Both the position numbers and the translations under genes were made by a program. The notes beneath the pieces were generated by a model that had not been told where the DNA came from, did no database searches, and saw only the letters and a list, made by a program, of their open reading frames with translations. Positions 45,262-58,006 of a DNA stretch of 64,000 bases are shown piece by piece (the stretch's first letter is position 1; the number at the start of each line of letters is the position of its first letter). Origin of the DNA: CAWIUB01 sp963839175 (GTDB lineage: Bacteria > Actinomycetota > Actinomycetes > Mycobacteriales > Jatrophihabitantaceae); NCBI GenBank assembly GCA_963839175.1, contig CAWIUB010000026.1:1-64000 (forward strand). The letters run 5' to 3'.

Positions 45262-46062
45262 ATGGACCAGCCCCGCACACCGGTCGTGTTCGTCCACGGC
45301 CTGTGGCTGCACGCGGATTCGTGGGGCGCCTGGGTCGACCTGTTCCGCGAGCGGGGGTACGAGCCAGTCGCGCCCGGCTGGCCGGGCGACTCGCAGACCG
45401 TGCACGAGACCCGGGAGCACCCGGACCGGGTCGCCAACCAGGGCATCGACGCGGTCACCGACCACTTCGCGCAGATCATCGACGCGCTGCCCGCAAAACC
45501 GATCCTGATCGGCCATTCCTTCGGCGGTCTGATCGTGCAGAAGCTGCTCGGCCGCGATCTCGCCGCCGCCGCGGTCGCGATCGACGCGGCGCCGATCAAG
45601 GGCGTCCTTCGCCTTCCATTCTCGGCGCTGCGCGTCGCGTCCATCGCACTGCGAAACCCGGCAAACACCAAACGCGCGGTGGCGCTGACGCCCGAGCAGT
45701 TCCGGTACGGCTTCGGGAATGCTCTGTCCGAGGAGGAATCCAGTGAGCTGTACCAGCGCTGGACGATCCCCTCGCCGGGAAAGCCGCTATTCGAAGCCGC
45801 CTTTGCCGCCGCCATGCCGAACTCGCCGGCGAAGGTCGCCACCGGCAACGCCCAGCGCGGTCCGCTGCTGCTGATCGCCGGAGCGAAGGACCACACCGTG
45901 CCCGCCGCGATTACCCGGTCGACGTTGAAGCTCTACCAGAAGTCCGCTGCCGTCACCGACTACCGTGAGTTCGGCGGCCGCGGTCACTCCCTCGCGCTTG
46001 ACCACGGCTGGCGTGAGGTCGCCGATGCCTCGCTGAATTGGTTGAAGAAGCACGGCTTGTAG
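45262..46062 (+). CDS. Alpha/beta hydrolase
   Basis: A 266-residue hydrolase. The nucleophile elbow is GHSFGG (in PILIGHSFGGLIVQ), the oxyanion HG is in VVFVHGLWLHADSWGAW, the acid in LLIAGAKDHTVPA, and the base in FGGRGHSLALDHGW. It could be an esterase, haloperoxidase-like or amidase; substrate unknown. AGGAGG lies 8 bases upstream of ATG. It ends 15 bases before the convergent acetamidase gene. Confidence 0.88.
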   Translation: MDQPRTPVVFVHGLWLHADSWGAWVDLFRERGYEPVAPGWPGDSQTVHETREHPDRVANQGIDAVTDHFAQIIDALPAKPILIGHSFGGLIVQKLLGRDLAAAAVAIDAAPIKGVLRLPFSALRVASIALRNPANTKRAVALTPEQFRYGFGNALSEEESSELYQRWTIPSPGKPLFEAAFAAAMPNSPAKVATGNAQRGPLLLIAGAKDHTVPAAITRSTLKLYQKSAAVTDYREFGGRGHSLALDHGWREVADASLNWLKKHGL

Positions 46063-46077
46063 GAGCGCGACCCGCGT

Positions 46078-46986
46078 TCAGCCGAGGACGCTCGAGGGCA
46101 AGTGCAGGCTGACCACCCAGTTCGGAGCGTCCACGATCTCACTGATGACGAGGTCTGCGGCGACGCTGCACAGCACGTAGGCATGCGCCGGTAACAGGCC
46201 GGTGCGCCGGGTTATCTCGTCGATGAGGCTGCGGGTGGCGTCTCGGGCGGCGGTCATCAGGTCCGGCCCGATTCCGGTTGCAGCGAGTGCTGGTCCGCTG
46301 CGCTGGCTGCTGGCTGCGGTCTCCAGGACCGGTGCTGGCGGCGCGGCCCCTGGCAGCACGCCAACCTGCAGCACGGCCCGGGCCGACGTCTCCACACCGG
46401 TCCCGCAGACCTCACCGTCACCCATCGCCGCGTGCGCGTCGCCCACGCTCAGCAATGCCCCGTCGACGCCAACGGGCAGCCGGATGCTGGCGCCGGCCGT
46501 GAGGTGGCGAATGTCGGTGTTGCCGCCGTAGCGGGACGGCGGCAGCAACGGGTGAGCGCCCGGCTCGGGCAGGGCGACACCCAGGGTCCCGATCATCGCG
46601 CCAGCCGGGATCCGCGGCCCGAAACCGAGCTGGACCCAACCTGCTTCGGTACGGGAGTGGACGAGCTCCGGGTTTGGGAAATCGTCGGCGAGCAGCCCGA
46701 ATCCGGGGATGACCGCGGACCAGCCCCAGCTGTCGACGGTCAGTTCGACGATCCGCACGACCAGCGCGTCGCCCAGCCGGGCGCCAACGACGCGCACCGG
46801 GCCGGTGACCGGATTGACCCGGCTGAAGTCCAGGCCGGGGACGTCATCCGCGGTTGACGTTGCGCAGAGCTGGCCGCCGGAAGCGTCCAGCAGGTCAACC
46901 TCGACCGGGTCGCCCGGCGCGACCTCGGCTACCGGCTCGATCGAGTTGTCCCAGGCGAGGTGGACGTGTTCGGTACCGATGCGCAT
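46078..46986 (-). CDS. Acetamidase/formamidase family protein
   Basis: A 302-residue protein of the FmdA_AmdA family, hydrolysing small amides. Typical features: an N-terminal HLAWDNSIEPVAEVAPGDPV, GDALVVRIVELTVDSWGWSA, RYGGNTDIRHLTAGASIRLP, and VGDAHAAMGDGEVCGTGVE with conserved acidic and His residues for metal. GGGGAG is a few bases before ATG. It diverges from def. Confidence 0.87.
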   Translation of the reverse strand: MRIGTEHVHLAWDNSIEPVAEVAPGDPVEVDLLDASGGQLCATSTADDVPGLDFSRVNPVTGPVRVVGARLGDALVVRIVELTVDSWGWSAVIPGFGLLADDFPNPELVHSRTEAGWVQLGFGPRIPAGAMIGTLGVALPEPGAHPLLPPSRYGGNTDIRHLTAGASIRLPVGVDGALLSVGDAHAAMGDGEVCGTGVETSARAVLQVGVLPGAAPPAPVLETAASSQRSGPALAATGIGPDLMTAARDATRSLIDEITRRTGLLPAHAYVLCSVAADLVISEIVDAPNWVVSLHLPSSVLG

Positions 46987-47055
46987 CAGCTGCTCCCCGA
47001 TAGGGACCCGACAACGGTGCTGCCACCATCCTGGCCCCTATTAGTCTCGACTCTC

Positions 47056-47574
47056 ATGTCAGGGACTGCTCGGAAGATCGTCGTTGTTGGCGATCCGGTG
47101 TTGTCCACGCCGTGCCGGCCGGTCGAGTCCTTCGATGCCTCGCTCACCGAACTCATTGACGACATGTTCGCGTCGATGCACCTTGCCGAGGGCGTCGGGC
47201 TGGCGGCCCCGCAGATCGGCGTCAGCCTGGCGGTCTTCGTATACGACTGCGTCGACGCCGACGGCGAGCGGCACGTGGGCCACCTGGTCAATCCGCAGAT
47301 CGTCTCGACCGCGGGACCGCTCGACTACGGGGACGAGGGCTGCCTGTCGGTGCCCGGGCCGTATCACGAGCTGTCCCGTCCGTCGGTGGCCACGGTTCGG
47401 GGTGTCGACAAGGCGGGCGAGTCGGTGGAGATCACCGGCACCGGCTTCCTCGCCCGCTGCCTGATCCACGAGACCGAGCACCTGGCCGGCGTCTTGTACA
47501 TCGATCACCTGCCGCGTAATCGGCGCCGTCGCGTGCTGCGCGAGATGGCGCCGTTCGACTGGAACGCGGTCTAA
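47056..47574 (+). CDS. def: Peptide deformylase
   Basis: A 172-residue metalloenzyme removing the formyl group from new proteins. All three motifs are present: GVGLAAPQIGV, EGCLSVPG with the metal cysteine, and HETEHLAGVLYIDHL with the HExxH. Motif 3 starts IHETEH where QHExDH is usual. MSGTARK at 47056 is the fitting start; the frame is open further upstream. The stop is 5 bases before a hairpin repeat. Confidence 0.92.
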   Translation: MSGTARKIVVVGDPVLSTPCRPVESFDASLTELIDDMFASMHLAEGVGLAAPQIGVSLAVFVYDCVDADGERHVGHLVNPQIVSTAGPLDYGDEGCLSVPGPYHELSRPSVATVRGVDKAGESVEITGTGFLARCLIHETEHLAGVLYIDHLPRNRRRRVLREMAPFDWNAV

Positions 47575-47578
47575 CCCT

Positions 47579-47626
47579 CGATTGCGCAACGCTTGGCCGT
47601 CTCAGGCAGCCAGAAGTTGCACGATC
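47579..47626 (-). repeat. Short hairpin repeat element, copy A
   Basis: About 48 bases with arms GATTGCGCAAC and GTTGCACGATC that pair with few mismatches, and inner TGGCC/GGCCA-type arms around a CTGAG core (reverse strand). On the reverse strand it reads Ile-Val-Gln-Leu-Leu-Ala-Ala-stop, the end of the DUF559 frame. It sits between the convergent def gene and the DUF559 remnant and could also end transcription. Confidence 0.8.
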
Positions 47627-48358
47627 CGGGAGAGAACGCGGTCTGGACGCTCGGTGAACATCTTCCAGGTGAACCGGAGCACTCGCCAACCGCGCAGCAC
47701 GATCTCGTTCTGTCGGAGCCGATCCTCCTCGAAGCGATCAGCGTGATGGCGGCGTCCGTCAACCGACGAGCCCGGCCCGCCGGAGGATCGCGTGCAACTT
47801 GCGCTCCGACTCGGCATGGGCACCTGGCTCGATCGCCGCGAGGAGCAGTCGCAGCTGGGAGTTGCCTGTCCGACCGGGCCCGTCTCGAATTGCCTTCGTC
47901 AGCGACCCCTCGTCGAGCCAGCCTTGCTGGAGGGCGCGATCGAGCAGGTCACGCGCCGCGCAGCGGCGCTCGGTGCGAAGCAGATCGACGACTGTGCGCT
48001 CGCGGTCGGTGATCGGCAGCCCGTCGTACGAGATTGCCTCTAGCCTTCCGAGCAGCACCCGGTGCAGCCGCACGCCGCTCACCGGCTTGCGATAGCGGCG
48101 ATCAGCCACGGTGACATGGATTATCTGGGTCGACTCGATCGGCAATCGCCACAGCCTCGCCGCGGAGCGGTGGCTGATCACACCGCCAGCCGACCGGAGC
48201 GCGACCGCCCAGAGCATTTGGCTCCTGGATCCTGGGACCGGACGCGGTGCGTACACGCGCGGGAGCACCTCGACGAGCTCCCGCCGCGCCACAAGGCCGT
48301 CGATCCGAGGTGGCGAGACGCCACACTGGGTAAGCCCGCCACCTGCCCGATTGTGCAA
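47602..48358 (-). pseudogene. AbiEi-DUF559 (Vsr-like endonuclease) gene, broken
   Basis: The reverse strand from 48358 has an AbiEi-type N-terminal half (SHRSAARLWRLP; ISYDGLPITDRERTVVDLLR; LDRALQQGWLDEGSLTKAIR) and stops at 47759 after ILRRAGLVG. A second frame from about 47770 to 47602 encodes the end of a DUF559 nuclease-like domain (SVDGRRHHADRFEEDRLRQN, GWRVLRFTW). The piece that should join them (~25 residues) is lost, with a one-base frame change. The only start is a TTG inside hairpin copy B, so the 5' end may also be cut. Two hairpin repeats bracket it exactly. Confidence 0.78.
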
Positions 48359-48396
48359 CCCTTGGCCGCCTCAGACGGCCAGAAGTTGCACAATCG
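48348..48396 (-). repeat. Short hairpin repeat element, copy B
   Basis: 49 bases with perfect outer arms CGATTGTGCAAC and GTTGCACAATCG and an inner TGGCCG/CGGCCA stem. On the reverse strand it reads Ile-Val-Gln-Leu-Leu-Ala-Val-stop, as in the other copies. It begins 4 bases past the asd stop, so it may end the asd transcript. Confidence 0.85.
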
Positions 48397-48399
48397 CGA

Positions 48400-50678
<2,279 letters not shown>

Positions 50679-50780
50679 AAGTGACCTTTTCCTGGCAGGG
50701 CGGCGGCGACCGCTCTCAGGATACCGGCCGACCACGAGCGACTTTGCCACTCCGAATCTGCCGAGCAACCACCGGAAGGT

Positions 50781-52109
50781 TCAGGCGGCGGACGCGAACG
50801 CGCCTTCGAGGATGTCCAGCCCCTCGATCAACAGTTCGTTGCCGATGACCAGCGGAGGCAAGAATCGCAGGACGTTGCCGAACGTACCCGCGGTTAGCGT
50901 GATCAACCCCTCCCGATGGCAAGCCGCCGACACGGCCGAGGTCGCCGCAACATTCGGGATCAGCGAATCCGGCTCAACGAGTTCCATGGCCAGCATCGCG
51001 CCGCGTCCCCGGACGTCGCCGATGACCTCGTACTTGTCGGCCAGCGCCCGCAGCCGGGGCAGCATCACCGACTCGATCCGGCGGGCTGCGGCACATAGGT
51101 CGTCCGCACGCATTGTCTCGATAGCCCCGAGCGCCGCCGCGCAAGCGACCGGGTTACCGCCGTACGTGCCACCCAGCCCCCCCACGTGCACGGCATCCAT
51201 GATCTCGGCACGTCCGGTGACGGCGGCGAGTGGCATACCCCCGGCAATGCCCTTGGCTGTCGTGATCAGATCCGGCGCGACGCCCTCGAAGGAGCACGCG
51301 AACCAGTCACCGGTCCGGCAGAAGCCCGTCTGGATCTCATCGGCGATGAAGACGATGCCGTTGTCGGCGCACCACCGCGCTACGGCGGCGACGAAGCCAA
51401 ACGGCGGGACGACGAACCCGCCCTCGCCCTGGATCGGCTCCAGGATCACCGCCGCGGTGTTCGACGCGCCGACTTGTGTGCGGACCTGCGACACGAACAC
51501 CTCGAATGCCTCGTCCACGCAACGCGATGCGCCGCCGGGCCAGCGGAACGGATAGGCCATCGGCACCCGGTAGATCTCGCCGGCGAACGGCCCGAAGCGG
51601 TGCTTGTACGGCATGTTCTTGGCGGTCAGCGCCATCGCGAGGTTGGTCCTGCCGTGGTAGGCGTGGTCGAACGCGACAACGGCCTGGCGACCGGTGTAGT
51701 GCCGGGCGATCTTGACGGCGTTCTCGACGGCCTCGGCGCCGGAGTTGAACAACGCCGAGCGCTTCTCGTGCGTGCCGGGCGTCAGCTCGTTGAGCTGCTC
51801 GCACACCGCGACGTACTCGTCGTACGGCGTGACCATGAAGCACGTGTGGGTGAAGTCCGCAACCTGCTCCCGCACCTTGGAAACGACGCGTGGGGCGGCG
51901 TTCCCGACCGAGACGACCGCGATACCTGAGCCGAAGTCGATCAGCCGGTTGCCGTCGACGTCGACGACGATGCCGCCGCCCGCTCGCTCCACATAGACAG
52001 GCAGGGTCGTGCCGACCCCCGCTGCTACCGCAGCCGTCTTGCGGGCGTGCAGCGCAACCGACTTCGGGCCGGGAATCGCCGTCTGTACAAGACGTTTCTG
52101 CTCGATCAC
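50781..52109 (-). CDS. gabT: 4-aminobutyrate aminotransferase
   Basis: A 442-residue PLP-dependent class III aminotransferase, moving the amino group of GABA (or a related omega-amino acid) to 2-oxoglutarate. The PLP site is in DEIQTGFCRTGDWFACS with Lys in LITTAKGIAGGMPLAAVTG; ALFNSGAEAVENAVKIARHY is typical of the family. The GTG start overlaps the end of the biotinyl carrier gene (GTGA). With the aldehyde dehydrogenase two genes upstream it fits putrescine/GABA breakdown. Confidence 0.9.
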   Translation of the reverse strand: MIEQKRLVQTAIPGPKSVALHARKTAAVAAGVGTTLPVYVERAGGGIVVDVDGNRLIDFGSGIAVVSVGNAAPRVVSKVREQVADFTHTCFMVTPYDEYVAVCEQLNELTPGTHEKRSALFNSGAEAVENAVKIARHYTGRQAVVAFDHAYHGRTNLAMALTAKNMPYKHRFGPFAGEIYRVPMAYPFRWPGGASRCVDEAFEVFVSQVRTQVGASNTAAVILEPIQGEGGFVVPPFGFVAAVARWCADNGIVFIADEIQTGFCRTGDWFACSFEGVAPDLITTAKGIAGGMPLAAVTGRAEIMDAVHVGGLGGTYGGNPVACAAALGAIETMRADDLCAAARRIESVMLPRLRALADKYEVIGDVRGRGAMLAMELVEPDSLIPNVAATSAVSAACHREGLITLTAGTFGNVLRFLPPLVIGNELLIEGLDILEGAFASAA

Positions 52110-52336
52110 GATGCGCCTCCGGTCTCGATCACGACGATCACGTCGCCCTCGCTGATCACGTCACCCTCGCGCACGGCCACCTCGACCACCATCCCGCCGA
52201 CCTCGGCGAGGACCGGGATCTCCATCTTCATTGACTCAAGGATCACCAAGGTGTGCGTCGGGGTCACCGGATCGCCGATTTGCACCTGCACCTGCGCGAC
52301 ATTTCCGACCAGCTCTGCCGCGACGGTGAACTTCAT
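52106..52336 (-). CDS. Small biotinyl/lipoyl-attachment carrier protein
   Basis: A 76-residue single-domain biotinyl carrier: LVILESMKMEIPVLAEVGGM has the modified Lys in the MKM motif, and hydrophobic strands on both sides fit the attachment-domain fold. It resembles the small free-standing carrier TB7.3 of mycobacteria, annotated as an acetyl-CoA carboxylase carrier. Its gene overlaps gabT and is 9 bases after the aldehyde dehydrogenase. No carboxylase subunits are nearby, so its partner is unclear. Confidence 0.85.
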   Translation of the reverse strand: MKFTVAAELVGNVAQVQVQIGDPVTPTHTLVILESMKMEIPVLAEVGGMVVEVAVREGDVISEGDVIVVIETGGAS

Positions 52337-52345
52337 ACGGCGATC

Positions 52346-53779
52346 TTAGAAGTCGATGTTGTGCATGACGTGCTTAATGCGGGTGTAGTCCTCCAGGCCG
52401 TACACCGACAGATCCTTGCCATAGCCGGAGTGCTTGAAACCGCCGTGCGGCATCTCGGCCACCAGCGGGATGTGCGCGTTGACCCACACGCAACCGAAAT
52501 CGAGCCGTCTCGACACCCGCATCGCCCGGCCGTGATCGCGCGTCCAGACCGAGGCCGCCAGCCCGTACTCCACGTCGTTGGCCCAACGCACCGCCTCGTT
52601 CTCGTCGGCGAAGCGCTGCACGGTGATCACCGGCCCGAAGATCTCGTGCTGAATCGCTTCGTCGTCCTGATGCAGACCGGCGACGATGGTCGGCTGCCAG
52701 AAGTAGCCGTGCTCGCCCTCCTGCGAGCCGCCGGTGAGCACGCGCGCGTGGTCGGGCAGCCGCGACAGCATGCCGCCGACGCGGTCCAGCTGGGCGGCGT
52801 TGTTCAGGGGCCCATACAGCACGTCCGGGTCGGACGGCGGGCCTGTTCGGGTGCCGCGGGCCTGTTCGGCCAGCGCGTCGGCGAATTCGTCGGCGACCTT
52901 GGGCGCCACCAGCACTCGGGTTGCGGCAGTGCAGTCCTGGCCGGCGTTGAAGTAGCCGGCGACCGCGACGCCCTCTGCGGTGGCCTCGATGTCGGCATCG
53001 TCGAAGACGATCACAGGGGCCTTGCCGCCCAGTTCCAGGTGGACGCGCTTGAGATCGCTGGCGGCGGACGCTGCCACCTCGGCACCGGCCCGGGTTGAGC
53101 CGGTGATCGACACCATCGCAGGCGTCTTGTGGGCGACCAAGGCCCTACCGGTGTCGCGGTCACCGCAGACGACGTTCAGCACGCCGGGTGGCAGGAACTC
53201 GGCAGCAACCTGGGCCATGAACACGCTGGACACCGGGGTCGTGTCGCTGGGCTTCAGCACCACCGCGTTGCCCGCCGCGATCGCCGGCGCGAACTTCCAC
53301 ACCGCCATCATCATCGGGTAATTCCACGGCGTCACCTGCCCGACGACGCCGACCGGTTCGCGCCGGATATAGGACGTGTGGCCGGCCATGTATTCCCCCG
53401 CACTGCGTCCTTCGAGCAGCCGCGCGGCACCCGCGAAGAACCGGATCTGATCGATCATCGGGGGGATCTCTTCGTCCATGGTCAACTGGACCGGCTTGCC
53501 GGTGTTCTGCGACTCGATCGCCACGAGCTGCTCGGCGCGCGACTCGAGCGCGTCGGCAAACTTCAGCAGTGCCCTCTGACGCTCGCTCGGAGTGCTGTCG
53601 TGCCATGTGTCGAACGCATCAGCCGCCGCCCGGTATGCCTGGTCGAGGTCCTCCGGGCCGCTGATCGGAGCCGTTCCGAAGACCTCGCCGGTTGACGGGT
53701 CGATCAAGTCGGCCCGCCGCCCGTCGACCGCGTCGACCGGCTCGCCGTTGATGAAGTTCCGCACTGTCGTATCGGCCAT
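52346..53779 (-). CDS. Gamma-aminobutyraldehyde dehydrogenase-like aldehyde dehydrogenase
   Basis: A 477-residue NAD(P)+-dependent aldehyde dehydrogenase. The active-site Cys is in [16 protein letters not shown] and the general base Glu in [25 protein letters not shown] site [14 protein letters not shown] is also seen. The similarity to gamma-aminobutyraldehyde dehydrogenases and the position in an operon with a GABA transaminase suggest oxidation of 4-aminobutanal to GABA. The start is MADTTVRNF with GGAGG 9 bases upstream; the open frame reaches 53863. Confidence 0.87.
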   Translation of the reverse strand: MADTTVRNFINGEPVDAVDGRRADLIDPSTGEVFGTAPISGPEDLDQAYRAAADAFDTWHDSTPSERQRALLKFADALESRAEQLVAIESQNTGKPVQLTMDEEIPPMIDQIRFFAGAARLLEGRSAGEYMAGHTSYIRREPVGVVGQVTPWNYPMMMAVWKFAPAIAAGNAVVLKPSDTTPVSSVFMAQVAAEFLPPGVLNVVCGDRDTGRALVAHKTPAMVSITGSTRAGAEVAASAASDLKRVHLELGGKAPVIVFDDADIEATAEGVAVAGYFNAGQDCTAATRVLVAPKVADEFADALAEQARGTRTGPPSDPDVLYGPLNNAAQLDRVGGMLSRLPDHARVLTGGSQEGEHGYFWQPTIVAGLHQDDEAIQHEIFGPVITVQRFADENEAVRWANDVEYGLAASVWTRDHGRAMRVSRRLDFGCVWVNAHIPLVAEMPHGGFKHSGYGKDLSVYGLEDYTRIKHVMHNIDF

Positions 53780-53953
53780 CGCCGCATGCCTCCGCCGTCG
53801 GGATGTGGTGGGAATCCGAACGATACACGCGGTCACACCATGGGCTAAGGCCGGAATCAACACTCATGCCGCGCTGAGACGACGGATTCCGCAGCAATGG
53901 TCTCGGTACCCGAGCGAGCGCTAACGTCTTTCCCGTAGCCGACAGTCCTTCGG

Positions 53954-54002
53954 CGATTGTGCAACGTCTGGCCGTCTCAGGCTGCCAAACGTTGCACGAT
54001 TG
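53954..54002 (-). repeat. Short hairpin repeat element, copy C
   Basis: 49 bases with arms CGATTGTGCAACGT and ACGTTGCACGATTG that pair with two mismatches. The reverse strand reads Ile-Val-Gln-Arg-Leu-Ala-Ala-stop at the same place as copies A and B. It lies in the intergenic region between the divergent dehydrogenase and leuA, with no nuclease gene alongside. Confidence 0.8.
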
Positions 54003-54043
54003 CGAGAGATGGGTTTCGAGGGCGTTCGCTGATCCGCTACGCT

Positions 54044-55910
<1,867 letters not shown>

Positions 55911-55990
55911 CGGCGTTTCGCTTTGCCGAGCCACCTCGACGGTGGAACGATCTTGGGACGTCCTACTCACCACTGGAAGACTGAGGTCCG

Positions 55991-56584
55991 ATGAGCCAAC
56001 CGCCCGACCCGAACGTCCCGCCGCCGGATCCGAATCTACCGCCCACCACACCGCCACCTGCGAGTCCGCCACCGGGGGCGCAGCCGCCGTACCAGCCTGC
56101 TCCCCCGCCACCCAGCCAGCCCGAGCTCACCCCAATGCCTGGCTACGGATATCCACCGCCGGTGGGTGCGATACCTCCCGGAATGCACCTCGATGCCGAG
56201 AGCGGCCTGGTGTTGCCCGACAGCACCGAGCTGGCGTCGGTGGGACGCCGCATCGGCGGCTACTTCCTCGACATCCTGCTGTTCATCGTCACGCTGGTGA
56301 TCGGGTACATCGTCTGGGCGCTGATCGTCTGGGCGCGTGGGCAGACTCCGGCCAAGCAGCTGCTCAAGATGCGGTGCTGGCGGCCGGAGACTCGCCGGAA
56401 CGCCAACTGGGGCTGGATGGCCTTGCGCCAGATCATTGGCGGATTCGTCGAGGGCATCGCCTTCCCGGTCATCTTCGCCGTCTCGTTCTTGATGATGGCG
56501 CTGAGCAAGCAGCGCCGTGCCATCCACGACTACATCGGCGGCACTGTCGTCCTCTCCGACCCGAACAACGTCCTGGCGACCTAG
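55991..56584 (+). CDS. RDD family membrane protein
   Basis: A 197-residue protein with an N-terminal Pro-rich stretch (~65 residues, PPPDPNLPPTTPPPASPPPG) and a C-terminal RDD-type membrane domain: LASVGRRIGGYFLDILLFIV, then TPAKQLLKMRCWRP and KQRRAIHDYIGGTVVL, with three hydrophobic helices. The role is unknown; such proteins are common in actinobacteria. The gene converges with the mycosin gene. Confidence 0.85.
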   Translation: MSQPPDPNVPPPDPNLPPTTPPPASPPPGAQPPYQPAPPPPSQPELTPMPGYGYPPPVGAIPPGMHLDAESGLVLPDSTELASVGRRIGGYFLDILLFIVTLVIGYIVWALIVWARGQTPAKQLLKMRCWRPETRRNANWGWMALRQIIGGFVEGIAFPVIFAVSFLMMALSKQRRAIHDYIGGTVVLSDPNNVLAT

Positions 56585-56608
56585 GCCTGCCCCAGCCTTA
56601 CTCAACAG

Positions 56609-58006
56609 TCACGTGACTGGTCCACCCTCAGGCTCGCTAGGTACCACTGCGGGCGGAGGGTCGACCCCAGCAACACGGGGTTCCGCCTCTTCTGGCGCAC
56701 TGACGTCGTACCAGACGACGCCGGAGGGTGTCGTCCGCTCGGTCGCCGGCTGAGCTGGCCGGGTGAGCGCCCGGCGGCGCCTCCGGGAACGCACGCCCAG
56801 CACGGCGAGCGTTGCCAAACCGGCCAGTCCCAACACCGCGAGCACCACGCCGGCGATTAGCGAACCCGGGACGGTGCCGGGCGAGGCCCCGACGAGGAAG
56901 CTACCCGCCGGACTCGGCCGGGTCGCGGCTGGCCGCGGGGCGGGCTGGCTCGCTGCGGCCTGCCGAGCCTTGTCCCGGGCGATGAACGGGTCCAGGGCAG
57001 CGAACACCGGGTTGGCGGCGGTCGGCGGCACCGGGGCCGTCACGCCCGCCGTGAGGTTCAGCGTCCCGTAGCCATACGCCGGGTCCTGCTTGGCACTGCG
57101 CCGGTCGAGCGTAGCCAGCATCCGGGCGGCCACCTGTCGCGCAGTCAGCGTGGGGTACTTCGACCAGATCACTGCCAGGGCGGCGGACGTGAGCGCAGTG
57201 GCCTGGCTGGTGCCGTCGCCGATGAAGGCGGTCCCGGCCTCGCGACCGAGCGACGGGATGCTCACCCCGGGCGCGGTCATGGTCAGATACGGATGACGGG
57301 ACGAAAAGCTCGCGACCGCCCCATTGTCGTCGACGGCGCCGACCGATATCACGCCGAGGCAGACGCCGGGGTCCTCGACCGGGCTGCCCTTCGCAGCCGC
57401 ATTGCCTGCCGACGCGACGACGATCGCGCCCTTGCCTATCGCATAGGTGATCGCGGTCTGCTCGTCCTGCGGGCAGGCGAACCGGTCTCGGTTGGCGAAA
57501 CGTTCGCCCCCCAGCGACATGCTGATGATCTTGCCGCCGTGGTCGGCTGCCCAGCGGATAGCCGCGGGCACCTGATCGCTGCCGACCGCCGGAGCGTCGT
57601 CCGTGCCGCGGATCGGCACGGCGATCGGCAGCAGCTTCGCGTCCGGTGCGAGGCCGGTGATGTCGGCGAGCCCGGTATGGGCCACCATCAGCGAGGCCAT
57701 GGCGGTGCCGTGGCCGAAGGTCTCGAGTTCGTGGTCGGTCCGCCCGTCCAGGCTCGGGTTGCCGAAGTCCTTGCCTGGCAGCACATTCGCCGACAGTTCC
57801 GCGAGCGACGCGTTGACCCCGGTGTCGATCTCGGCGATCACGACGCCTTGGCCACGAGCACCGGCGGTCCACAGTGACGGCACCTGCCAGGCGTCGAACC
57901 ACCATTCCGGCGCCTCGGGCGGGCCGGGCGCGGCGGCTGCGGGGGCGGCGAGGGCGAGCGTAGTGACAAGCAACGCGCCGATCACCGCTACGCGGCGCGC
58001 CGTCAC
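56609..58006 (-). CDS. mycP: Mycosin-type subtilisin-like serine protease
   Basis: A 465-residue secreted, membrane-anchored S8 protease. A signal peptide leads (VIGALLVTTLALAAPAAAA), the triad is Asp in VVIAEIDTGVN, His in FGHGTAMASLMVAH and Ser in GDGTSQATALTSAALA, and the C-terminus has a helix (IAGVVLAVLGLAGLATLAVL) and a basic tail. This resembles the mycosins of type VII secretion, but no ESX genes are in the window. The GTG start overlaps the preceding stop (GTGA), so it is coupled to the anchored protein upstream. Confidence 0.85.
   Translation of the reverse strand: MTARRVAVIGALLVTTLALAAPAAAAPGPPEAPEWWFDAWQVPSLWTAGARGQGVVIAEIDTGVNASLAELSANVLPGKDFGNPSLDGRTDHELETFGHGTAMASLMVAHTGLADITGLAPDAKLLPIAVPIRGTDDAPAVGSDQVPAAIRWAADHGGKIISMSLGGERFANRDRFACPQDEQTAITYAIGKGAIVVASAGNAAAKGSPVEDPGVCLGVISVGAVDDNGAVASFSSRHPYLTMTAPGVSIPSLGREAGTAFIGDGTSQATALTSAALAVIWSKYPTLTARQVAARMLATLDRRSAKQDPAYGYGTLNLTAGVTAPVPPTAANPVFAALDPFIARDKARQAAASQPAPRPAATRPSPAGSFLVGASPGTVPGSLIAGVVLAVLGLAGLATLAVLGVRSRRRRRALTRPAQPATERTTPSGVVWYDVSAPEEAEPRVAGVDPPPAVVPSEPEGGPVT

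Noticed and set aside
47579..47626. Copy A as only a terminator between def and the nuclease gene
   Set aside because: It could also terminate, but the same element occurs where no transcript should end (copy C), so a repeat family is the better description.
52346..53863. Start of the aldehyde dehydrogenase at 53863
   Set aside because: The first 28 residues are basic and not family-like; MADTTVRNF at 53779 has a ribosome site.
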